Position numbers and translations under genes: made by a program. A stretch of 6,726 bases of DNA from Muribaculaceae bacterium. GTDB lineage: Bacteria > Bacteroidota > Bacteroidia > Bacteroidales > Muribaculaceae. The notes beneath the pieces are model-generated. The model saw only the letters and a list, made by a program, of their open reading frames with translations, did no database searches and was not told the DNA's origin. Location: positions 1 through 6,726 of the forward strand of contig JAIDPP010000053.1 of the NCBI GenBank assembly GCA_029062725.1, read 5' to 3'. Shown one piece after another: positions 1 to 6,262 of this stretch (within the stretch, counting starts at the first letter, position 1; each line of letters starts with the position of its first letter).

Positions 1-51
1 AGATCTACACCTATTACTTCGTCGGCAGCGTCTGATTTGTATACGAGCCAG
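1..51 (+). other. Illumina Nextera P5/i5 adapter left on the contig end (not genomic)
   Basis: The bases follow the layout of the Nextera i5 adapter. Positions 1-10 are AGATCTACAC, the end of P5. Positions 11-18 (CTATTACT) fill the 8-base index slot. Positions 19-32 are TCGTCGGCAGCGTC, an exact match to the read-1 adapter. Positions 33-51 match the Tn5 mosaic end AGATGTGTATAAGAGACAG at 15 of 19 bases, with differences at 33, 37, 44 and 48. The order and spacing are exactly those of the adapter, so chance is very unlikely. The mismatches in the mosaic end look like sequencing errors from low-quality read-through of a short insert. Genomic sequence should begin at 52. Anything translated across 1-51 is artificial. 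Confidence 0.96.
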
Positions 52-52
52 G

Positions 53-1042
53 TCCTCCCCCATCGGCTTCGACGGTTTCGCCGGTATCTACGCGCCCGAT
101 CCTTCACTCGAAGAATGGGTGAAAAAAGGCGACTCTAAGGATGTGGTATTCAAATTTAAAAACGGCGCCGGGCAACAGGTTGAGATGAAAGTGTCGCAGT
201 CGGGGGGTGTCTCCGAACTTGACTTCTCCAACTCTGACTGGGACTATGAATACAATCCCGGCACCGGAACATACGAAGAGCAGGAGACAATATATACTTA
301 TTATCTCTCCATCCCCAAAAATATAACTGCGACCCTCACGGAGAACGGCACTCAGTTGGCCTCCACAACTGTTGTCAGCTCCATTGACGTGAAAGGCCAT
401 ACCTTTTCGGCAGATGTGAATGCCACCCTTATGAATCTCAAGGCTACCGTAAAAATGGCAGGTAACGATAATGCCATTGAATCGCGCACTGAGCTCTTCG
501 CTGACAACCAGAAGATAGCCACGGCATACGCAACTGTCGAAGGAGACGGCCTCTGCGACCTTGACCGCTACAAAGAACTGGAGGATCTGGAAGAAGACAT
601 GCTCAACAACCAACTCGGCAAGATGCTTAAGAAAGGAAACTGCGGCCTCGACTTTTTAGGGAAAGTACAAGTTTACGGACAGTTGACATATTATGAGAAA
701 CTTCCGCTTGACCTTGACGGCAGCTTCGACGGCTGGGAATATGATAAAGACAAGACTGCTGCTCAGAAAGCCGTTCAGGAGGCCTGCGACCGTCTCAACA
801 AGAATATCAAGGCACAGCTGCGCTACAACAACACAAAAACCGACCAGGCCACAATACTCTTCCAGCCCGGATTTGAGGATTGGGACTATATGTGGGAATA
901 TTATACGGACTGTGTGCTCCTTTTCCCCGATGATACAAAATACTCAATGGAGACATATTTCAAGAATTTCACAAACGTCACCGGTAAATTCGACAGTCTT
1001 GTGGATGCATACCTCAAAATGTGGAATCAGGCTAAGAGATGA
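53..1042 (+). CDS. Uncharacterised Bacteroidales protein, 5' end missing
   Basis: The reading frame is open from the first genomic bases to a TGA at 1040-1042, giving 329 visible residues with the true start lost beyond the contig end. A GTG at 119 could be called as a start, but the frame upstream of it reads plausibly as protein (GFDGFAGIYAPDP, then EEW), so it is probably an internal Val. Visible residues 1-150 look beta-rich, with many Thr/Val strands and an acidic aromatic patch (DWDYEY). Next comes a charged, probably helical stretch (KELEDLEEDMLNNQ), then a Gly/Asp/Trp/Tyr-rich C-terminal part with FDGWEYD and FEDWDYMWEYY. I recognise no catalytic motif or named family. The stop overlaps the start of the TonB-dependent receptor gene by four bases (ATGA), suggesting translational coupling. 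By context it may be an exported or envelope protein, but its signal sequence would be in the missing part, so location is inference. A terminator-like hairpin follows 33 bases after the stop. Confidence 0.85.
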   Translation, partial: SSPIGFDGFAGIYAPDPSLEEWVKKGDSKDVVFKFKNGAGQQVEMKVSQSGGVSELDFSNSDWDYEYNPGTGTYEEQETIYTYYLSIPKNITATLTENGTQLASTTVVSSIDVKGHTFSADVNATLMNLKATVKMAGNDNAIESRTELFADNQKIATAYATVEGDGLCDLDRYKELEDLEEDMLNNQLGKMLKKGNCGLDFLGKVQVYGQLTYYEKLPLDLDGSFDGWEYDKDKTAAQKAVQEACDRLNKNIKAQLRYNNTKTDQATILFQPGFEDWDYMWEYYTDCVLLFPDDTKYSMETYFKNFTNVTGKFDSLVDAYLKMWNQAKR

Positions 1043-3132
1043 CCTTTAATCTCCGTCATAGCTTCCCTATACTTAAGACAGCGCTTTTAAGTGCTGTCTT
1101 TTGCTATATGGGAGCCGCTCCCCTCTCCATCTATTCCCAGGATTCTATTCCCGCTGACACTTCTTTCAGCCTTCTCCCCGGTTTGGAAGTAAGGGCCGAG
1201 GGGAAAAGTCCGTTCTTTAAAAAAACAGACGGCTCTCTTGAGATGCGCAGCAGGGATGTCGGGCGCCTCACTCGGACATTAGGAGAGGCGGATTTCATAA
1301 ATATACTGAAAAGTATTTCCTCGGTATCATCCGGAAGCGACTACTCTTCCGGTTTTTCAGCCGATGGCTCCAATCCGACTCAAGTGCAATATCTGGCCGA
1401 CAATGTACCGGTAACATTCCCTTTCCGTTTCGGAGGAATTTTTTCGGCCTTCAATCCCGCTTTCTACTCCTCTATGGAATATACCCCCGTCAGCCCCGCC
1501 TGTCTCCCTCCCCGACTCGGACCTTCGCTGGAATTTCGATCTTCCGACAGGTTCTCGCCGGGGGTTGAAGGTTCCTTAGGCGTCGGTCTCATGGCCTCCT
1601 CCCTCGGAATAAGAGGCGGAGTGGCAGGAAAAGCCTCCATTTCTCTGGGAGGAAGAGTATCATACGTTGACCGGCTTTACGGGAAATGGCTGAATGCCTC
1701 AAACCATGCGCTGGGGTTCTCCTTCCACGACCTGAATGCCGCCCTGGCGGTCAGACTCTCTTCCGCCGATATCCTCCGGGGAACTTTCTTCCTGTCGGCT
1801 GACCGTGTGGGATATGACGACCGCCATTATGCCATCGACACGCGCCTTAATTGGAAAAACATACACTACGCACTGTCGTTGACGCATCAGGCCGACACAA
1901 GACTCGAAGCGTCGATCTACCGCACCCTCTTCTCCAACCGCCTTACATTAAGGATGCCGCAGTTCGAACTCCTCGGTCCCTCCTCGCTTGACTCGTATGG
2001 AGCGCGACTTAAGCTGGAACAAAACGATATGGGAAAACTTATTTCTGCCTGGGATGCGGGAATGAACATCGAGTTTCACCATGCCGATCCACAGTCGGCC
2101 GAAATGTGGATGGGAGAAGAGATTCCGGGGCGAAGGTCCTCCCCAATCGGACAGCGTATGCTGACAGCCTCCCTTTTCGCCTCTCTTGAACTTACCCTCC
2201 GTCCCGATCTCTCTTTCTTGCGTCTTGAATCCGACCTGGGGATATACTCTTCATCTACCTCCGGCAACCAATATACATCTCTCCTTTTCTCTCCTAAGGT
2301 CACCTACCGTCAGATTGTCGGCAACGGTGAATTACTCTTCTCCGCCGGACTATCGGCCCAACCGCTGCATCAGGTAGGTTTTTCAGAACTGGGGCTCGCT
2401 TCCGATTTCTGGATCGGAGCCTGCCGGAGAGCTCCCATGCAACGGGCAGCGGATATATCTGCACGTATGTCCTATCCCCTCCCGTGGTGGAATCTGCGCG
2501 CGGAGGGACGCATTTATTGGAAATGGCTACGCAATCAGACCGAATATCAGGGAGCCGTAATGGAGGTGATCGATACAGACTATGATCCTTTCTCCCATCT
2601 TTCAGTGGCCGACGGATACAATTACGGAGTCTCAGCCTCAATCCGCCGGACTATCGGCAACATTACCGGCGAAGCCGGATATTCTTTCGATCAGGGGCGT
2701 CGCCACGACTCTTCCGCAAGCTGGTACGCACTCAATGCCGCCGGACATACCGGCAAAGTCTCGTTGGTCTGGCGTAAAGGTAAGCATTGGATTTTTTCCA
2801 CCACTTTCCGAATCTCCTCCGGAAGACGCTACACTCCCGTCAAGGCCCTTTACGCCATCAGCGGAAATATCGCCCTGGAATACTGTGCCCGAAATTCCGC
2901 CCGGCTCCCCTCCTATCAGCGTCTCGACTTGGGAGCGACCTATATCTTCCGCACCTCAGGACGGCTGCCGCTCACTCATTCGCTGAATCTCTCCATCCTG
3001 AACGCCTACGGTCATCGAAACGTGGAGATGCAGTATTTTATCCTGAATGCAGAGCGTGGAGACTATACCCTCAAACGCCTTTACTCTCTTTACCGTTTCC
3101 TCCCCTCTCTAAGCTACACAATCGATTTCTGA
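1039..3132 (+). CDS. TonB-dependent outer-membrane receptor, short form without N-terminal extension
   Basis: This is a 697-residue protein predicted to form a TonB-driven import channel in the outer membrane. Residues 1-34 look like a signal peptide: Arg6, His7 and Lys13, then a hydrophobic core (TALLSAVFCYMGAAPLS), with likely cleavage near IYSQ. Residues 46-170 resemble a plug domain: LPGLEVRAEG, then GEADFINILKSISSV, VQYLADNVPV, and FGGIFSAFNP, which matches the plug segment of many Bacteroidota receptors. The rest is a run of amphipathic beta strands, and the chain ends in Phe (SLSYTIDF), as outer-membrane barrels do. Many DUF4249-linked receptors begin with a carboxypeptidase-regulatory-like domain; here only about 12 residues separate signal peptide and plug. 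The ATG at 1039 is chosen because the next Met (codon 24, base 1108) would destroy the signal peptide. The gene overlaps its neighbours on both sides (ATGA and TGATG). The ligand cannot be read from the sequence. Confidence 0.88.
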   Translation: MTFNLRHSFPILKTALLSAVFCYMGAAPLSIYSQDSIPADTSFSLLPGLEVRAEGKSPFFKKTDGSLEMRSRDVGRLTRTLGEADFINILKSISSVSSGSDYSSGFSADGSNPTQVQYLADNVPVTFPFRFGGIFSAFNPAFYSSMEYTPVSPACLPPRLGPSLEFRSSDRFSPGVEGSLGVGLMASSLGIRGGVAGKASISLGGRVSYVDRLYGKWLNASNHALGFSFHDLNAALAVRLSSADILRGTFFLSADRVGYDDRHYAIDTRLNWKNIHYALSLTHQADTRLEASIYRTLFSNRLTLRMPQFELLGPSSLDSYGARLKLEQNDMGKLISAWDAGMNIEFHHADPQSAEMWMGEEIPGRRSSPIGQRMLTASLFASLELTLRPDLSFLRLESDLGIYSSSTSGNQYTSLLFSPKVTYRQIVGNGELLFSAGLSAQPLHQVGFSELGLASDFWIGACRRAPMQRAADISARMSYPLPWWNLRAEGRIYWKWLRNQTEYQGAVMEVIDTDYDPFSHLSVADGYNYGVSASIRRTIGNITGEAGYSFDQGRRHDSSASWYALNAAGHTGKVSLVWRKGKHWIFSTTFRISSGRRYTPVKALYAISGNIALEYCARNSARLPSYQRLDLGATYIFRTSGRLPLTHSLNLSILNAYGHRNVEMQYFILNAERGDYTLKRLYSLYRFLPSLSYTIDF
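1075..1102 (+). terminator. Terminator-like hairpin inside the receptor's signal-peptide codons
   Basis: AAGACAGCGC at 1075-1084 pairs with GTGCTGTCTT at 1091-1100, giving ten pairs including one G-T (G-U in RNA). An extra T-A pair (1085/1090) leaves a 4-base loop. The T run at 1099-1102 directly follows and partly belongs to the 3' arm. It starts 33 bases after the stop of the upstream gene, where an intrinsic terminator would be expected. It also encodes residues K13 to F21 of the TonB-dependent receptor. The T tract is short (four), so termination may be partial, or the stem may act instead on mRNA stability or translation. The pairing is seen directly; the function is inferred. Confidence 0.5.
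1331..1357 (+). terminator. Second hairpin plus T5 tract, inside the receptor gene (weak)
   Basis: CCGGAAG at 1331-1337 pairs perfectly with CTTCCGG at 1346-1352 around an 8-base loop, and five T bases follow at 1353-1357. This is the shape of an intrinsic terminator, but it lies about 290 bases into the receptor coding region, at the start of the plug domain. The arms encode Ser-Gly-Ser and Ser-Ser-Gly, so repeated Ser/Gly codons (TCC GGA, TCC GGT) could create the symmetry by chance. It would be active mainly when ribosomes are not covering the message. Confidence 0.25.
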
Positions 3133-3989
3133 TGAAAAAATCATTTTCCGGATTTATCCTTCATGGACTATCCATCCTGCTTCCCCTTCTCTACCTGCTG
3201 TTCATCCCCGGCTCCTGTGGCTCCGATCAGCCGGGGGCGCCCCGCACAGCCGTGATCGAGGGATTCTTCAACAGCGACGGCTATCCGACAGTGCTTTTCT
3301 CTTCCTCCATATCTCCTTCCGAGGAGGGAAGTCTCCGGGATGCGCTCATCAACTGGGGCCGCGTCACCATCTCCGACGGCCGGCGTGAAGTGGTCCTTAC
3401 CGGAATGGCTGACACCCGATACCTTCCACCTTTCCGTTATACCACCACCGAAATGCGAGGTGAACCCGGGAAAACCTATACTGTCAAGGCTGATTTCCGC
3501 GAACTATCGGCCACAGCTTCTTGCAGGATGCCCTTCCCTACACCTATCGACAGCCTTACTTTCGAGGCTGCCGATGCCGACACTCTTCGCGCCACGACCT
3601 TGCATTTCACCTCTCCTGCCGACACTCCGGCCTTCTATTACCTGTCAATGAGACCGCAAAATACAAATACACGCGAATCAATCTGCATGATGGGCACCAT
3701 AAAAGCCGAGCGGCCCGGAGAACACTATTCCATCGCAGTGCTGCGTCCGCGTGTGAAGATCGACAGCGTCACATACCTTTCGCAGCTCATTGTCGGGGAA
3801 AAATGGACTGTCTCCCTGAACCGTGTGGAAAAGGAGGTTTATGAGTTCTGGAAGAGCTACGACAATATGGTGCTTTTCTCCTCTTCCCCTTTCCTCAACA
3901 GTTCGGAGTCGCTCCCCTCCAATATCCGGGGAGGCTACGGCATCTGGTCACCGCAAGGAACCTCCTCACTGGATTTCTCGGTCGAATAG
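3132..3989 (+). CDS. DUF4249-like outer-membrane lipoprotein, partner of the TonB-dependent receptor
   Basis: This is a 285-residue protein starting at the ATG whose A is the last base of the receptor's TGA (TGATG), so translation is probably coupled. Residues 1-28 form a lipoprotein signal: K2 K3, a long hydrophobic core (ILLPLLYLLF), then PGSC with Cys29 as the likely lipidated residue. Pro at -3 and Ser at -1 are a relaxed lipobox, which is common in this phylum. The mature part follows the DUF4249 pattern: an early AVIEGFF strand, a segment with VTISDG, GEPGKTYTV, the PIDSL motif near residue 140, and a C-terminal LPSNIRGGYGIWS motif. DUF4249 genes often sit next to TonB-dependent receptors, and a substrate-capture role like that of SusD is proposed by analogy only; the biochemical function is unknown. 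An in-frame upstream extension from 2787 exists, but it lies wholly within receptor coding sequence and lacks a signal peptide. The gene converges on trpA, 20 bases away. Confidence 0.85.
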   Translation: MKKSFSGFILHGLSILLPLLYLLFIPGSCGSDQPGAPRTAVIEGFFNSDGYPTVLFSSSISPSEEGSLRDALINWGRVTISDGRREVVLTGMADTRYLPPFRYTTTEMRGEPGKTYTVKADFRELSATASCRMPFPTPIDSLTFEAADADTLRATTLHFTSPADTPAFYYLSMRPQNTNTRESICMMGTIKAERPGEHYSIAVLRPRVKIDSVTYLSQLIVGEKWTVSLNRVEKEVYEFWKSYDNMVLFSSSPFLNSSESLPSNIRGGYGIWSPQGTSSLDFSVE

Positions 3990-4009
3990 CTTTTCTGTAT
4001 GTTCCCTTA

Positions 4010-4792
4010 TTATTTTCCTCTTCCTATCCTTTCAATAAGGGCGGACGCTGCGGCGTCAGGTGTCGGCATCGAGCCCAGCAGGTTTATGAATTGCGAGCCG
4101 ATTATAGCTCCGTTGCTAAAGAGACATGCGTCGGAATAAGTGTCGGAGTTTGAGATTCCAAACCCGATGAGCCTCGGATGTCTCAGTCCCATTGAGTCGA
4201 TGCGGCGGAAATATTCCTTAGCCTCGGCCGAGAAGGAGTCGCGAGCTCCCGTGGTTGAGGCGGTGGAGACCATATATATGAACCCGTCGCAATTGTCATC
4301 GATCAAGCGGATCCTATCTTCGGAAGTCTCGGGAGTGATAAGCATGATCAAGGGAAGGTCATACCGATCACTTAGCATTTTATATTCCTTCATGTAAATA
4401 TCGAAAGGGAGGTCTGGAATTATCACCCCGTCGATTCCAGCATCAGAGGCCCGGCGGAAAAATTCTTCCGCACCCATCTGCATTATGGGATTGAGATAAC
4501 CCATTGCCACAAAGGGGGTATCGGGATTGATATGCCGCGCTTCCTCAACCTGCGAAAGGATGACCGGTAGGGAGATACCGTTGGCGAGGGCGATACTTCC
4601 GCTTTGCTGGATCACCACTCCGTCAGCCATAGGGTCCGAAAAAGGAATACCGATCTCTATTATGTCGGCTCCGTTGCCACAAAGCGCTGAGATAACCTCT
4701 ACCGTGGAATCAAGATAGGGATAGCCCGCAGTGAAATAGACTGCCAACAAGTCTTTATTCTTCTTACCTAATAGTTTCTTCAGCCTGTTCAT
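4010..4792 (-). CDS. trpA: Tryptophan synthase alpha chain
   Basis: TrpA cleaves indole-3-glycerol phosphate to indole and glyceraldehyde 3-phosphate; indole then passes to the TrpB beta subunit in the cytoplasmic alpha2-beta2 complex. The 260-residue protein is close to the 268 of the enteric enzyme and looks complete. The catalytic pair is present: Glu46 in IEIGIPFSDP and Asp57 in DPMADG, equivalent to Glu49 and Asp60 of Salmonella TrpA. Other landmarks are FTAGYP (20-25), the loop 2 region following Asp57, GYLNPI (98-103), PDLPF (126-130), the loop 6 TTG motif (180-182), and the phosphate-binding turns GFGISN (210-215) and GAIIGS (228-233). It is the last trp gene here, 11 bases after trpF, with an ATG start and TAA stop. 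No trpB follows; instead the DUF4249 gene converges from the other strand. In Bacteroidota, trpB usually heads the operon, so this is expected. Confidence 0.98.
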   Translation of the reverse strand: MNRLKKLLGKKNKDLLAVYFTAGYPYLDSTVEVISALCGNGADIIEIGIPFSDPMADGVVIQQSGSIALANGISLPVILSQVEEARHINPDTPFVAMGYLNPIMQMGAEEFFRRASDAGIDGVIIPDLPFDIYMKEYKMLSDRYDLPLIMLITPETSEDRIRLIDDNCDGFIYMVSTASTTGARDSFSAEAKEYFRRIDSMGLRHPRLIGFGISNSDTYSDACLFSNGAIIGSQFINLLGSMPTPDAAASALIERIGRGK

Positions 4793-4803
4793 AATAAAAC
4801 TCT

Positions 4804-5424
4804 CTAAACCAGATTATTTATAAAAATCCTGATAGCTTCCGGATCCTTTATGCCCGGAAAGGTCTCAAATCTGCTGTTAAGATCAATTCCCGCGAAAAAG
4901 GGGTGACGGAACGCCCTGATAGCTTCTGCATCGGCGGGTCCGATCCCTCCGCTCAGCAGGAAGGGTTCGGGCAGACGGTAGTGCTCCAGTATCTTCCAGT
5001 TGAATTTACTTCCTGATCCACCATGCGAGGATGTAGCGGTGTCGAAAAGAAAAAGATCCACGCATCCTGAATACTCCTCCGCTTTCCGGAGATCATCTTC
5101 CGAGGTAATTCCTAAAGCCTTTATCACCTTTATACCTCTATTTCTCATGGCGGCGCACACCTCAGGAGACTCCGTCCCGTGAAGTTGAAAGATACGGAAG
5201 CCGTATCTTTCGGAAATACCGGACAATTCCTCTTCCCCAAGATCTACCGTAACTGCCACCGGTCTCACACCGGAAGGCAATGACGACAGCAGTTCCGGTG
5301 AAATCTTTCCCAAGCAGTTTCTGGGAGAAAGCTTATGGAATATGAATCCCATATAATCAATCCCTAATTCCGCTACCCGGGATATATTTCCGGCTTCCCT
5401 CATTCCGCAGACCTTTACCTTCAT
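4804..5424 (-). CDS. trpF: Phosphoribosylanthranilate isomerase
   Basis: TrpF converts N-(5'-phosphoribosyl)anthranilate to CdRP (1-(o-carboxyphenylamino)-1-deoxyribulose 5-phosphate) by an Amadori rearrangement, one step before TrpC. The 206-residue single-domain TIM barrel has the usual stand-alone length. The catalytic base Cys6 lies in KVCGM at the N-terminus, and the general acid Asp128 lies in FLFDT. FQLHG (79-83), the GGSGSKFNW loop (135-143) and the LLSGGI phosphate-binding turn (156-161) are all present. The C-terminal phosphate site reads GIDLNSRFE (179-187) rather than the more common DVSSGVE form; as far as I recall this variant is typical of Bacteroidales TrpF. In enterobacteria TrpF is fused to TrpC, but here the two are separate genes with 55 bases between them (5425-5479). 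That spacer is A-rich just before the ATG, with only a 4-pair hairpin near trpC and no clear promoter. Confidence 0.97.
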   Translation of the reverse strand: MKVKVCGMREAGNISRVAELGIDYMGFIFHKLSPRNCLGKISPELLSSLPSGVRPVAVTVDLGEEELSGISERYGFRIFQLHGTESPEVCAAMRNRGIKVIKALGITSEDDLRKAEEYSGCVDLFLFDTATSSHGGSGSKFNWKILEHYRLPEPFLLSGGIGPADAEAIRAFRHPFFAGIDLNSRFETFPGIKDPEAIRIFINNLV

Positions 5425-5479
5425 ACACTTATCTATTTATCCATTACTTATTCCGAATCAAGATCGCGACCCCCGGTCC

Positions 5480-6259
5480 TTAAATTCCGGTCATCGCCCG
5501 CAAAGCTTCGCCGGGATCGGTCTTCGACATCAACGCCTCGCCGATTAGGAAACCGTCAAATCCGACATCACGAAGCCGGGCGACATCCTCTACATTCCGG
5601 ATTCCGCTTTCAGCCACCTTCACAGCTCCCTCCGGAAGCGCCTCTATCAAACGAGTGCAATTGGAGATATCTGTAGAGAAGGAGGTAAGGTCGCGGTTAT
5701 TGATCCCTACCATATCCGCACCCTCAGGCACCATCGAGATTTCCTCGAGGGTATGGACCTCGATAAGGGTCTCAAGTCCGAGGGAATGAGCAATATAATT
5801 AAATCTTTCCAACTTGGCGGAATCCAGAATCGCGGCTATCAGAAGCACTGCATCGGCCCCCATTATACGCGACTCGTATATCTGGTATTCATCTACAATG
5901 AATTCCTTGCGCAAGATTGGAAGCGTAGGAACTGTTCGCCTCGCTAATGCCAGATCGGTTGCTGATCCTCCGAAATAAGGAGTGTCGGTAAGCACTGACA
6001 TCGCCGCTGCGCCGTTGAGGGCGTAGGATGCGGCTACTGCAGCAACGTCACTCATTGGGGCTATCTCTCCTTTCGATGGTGAACGACGCTTATGCTCGGC
6101 AATGACGCCGGGGGTATGCCTGCGCAGCGCTCCGCTCATCGAAAGCACGGAGCGCAACACGGAGAAAGCCTCCACTTTCAAGGATCGCTCCGGCACGATA
6201 GATTTCATGGCCTCAACCTCCGCGCGCTTCACTTCCGCTATCTTATCCAATATGTTCAT
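5480..6259 (-). CDS. trpC: Indole-3-glycerol phosphate synthase
   Basis: TrpC closes the indole ring: CdRP is converted to indole-3-glycerol phosphate with loss of CO2 and water. The 259-residue TIM-barrel protein matches the stand-alone family length. Its signature IAEHKRRSPSKG (53-64) carries Glu55, Lys57 and Ser60. The catalytic Lys118 is in LRKEF, followed by Glu167 in LIEVH, Asn188 in INNRDL, and Glu217-Ser218 in AESGI; FLIGEALM (237-244) forms the last phosphate-binding turn. These correspond to Glu51, Lys53, Lys110, Glu159, Asn180, Glu210 and Ser211 of the Sulfolobus enzyme, so it should be active. His56 replaces the more usual Ile or Phe in the signature, a mild change. The ATG start lies 3 bases after the trpD stop, and the stop is TAA. 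No TrpF domain is fused; trpF follows as its own gene. Confidence 0.98.
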   Translation of the reverse strand: MNILDKIAEVKRAEVEAMKSIVPERSLKVEAFSVLRSVLSMSGALRRHTPGVIAEHKRRSPSKGEIAPMSDVAAVAASYALNGAAAMSVLTDTPYFGGSATDLALARRTVPTLPILRKEFIVDEYQIYESRIMGADAVLLIAAILDSAKLERFNYIAHSLGLETLIEVHTLEEISMVPEGADMVGINNRDLTSFSTDISNCTRLIEALPEGAVKVAESGIRNVEDVARLRDVGFDGFLIGEALMSKTDPGEALRAMTGI

Positions 6260-6262
6260 TCC

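Noticed and set aside
1..6. AGATCT palindrome (BglII-like site) at the very start
   Set aside because: It is part of the P5 adapter sequence, not genomic DNA.
119..121. GTG as the start codon of the first gene
   Set aside because: The same frame is open and protein-like upstream to the adapter junction, so the gene is 5' truncated and this codon is most likely an internal Val.
104..613. 169-residue open frame antisense to the first gene
   Set aside because: It lies wholly opposite a better supported coding region, is Cys/Phe/Val-rich in the manner of an antisense shadow, and matches no family I recognise.
3911..3935. CTCCCC / GGGGAG stem near the 3' end of the DUF4249 gene as a trp operon terminator
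   Set aside because: It is within coding sequence and no T run follows in the trp transcript direction.
4004..4041. Inverted repeat CCCTTATT / AATAAGGG spanning the trpA stop codon
   Set aside because: Eight AT-rich pairs around a 22-base loop with no T tract on either side; a repeat of this size is expected by chance once or twice in a window this long.
4044..4057. GACGC-TGCG-GCGTC hairpin near the 3' end of trpA
   Set aside because: It is a five-pair stem in coding sequence without a T tract, and explained by GC-rich Ala codons.
5425..5479. Internal promoter or attenuator between trpC and trpF
   Set aside because: The 55-base spacer shows no TAnnTTTG-type Bacteroidota promoter and only a four-pair hairpin (GACC/GGTC at 5468-5478).
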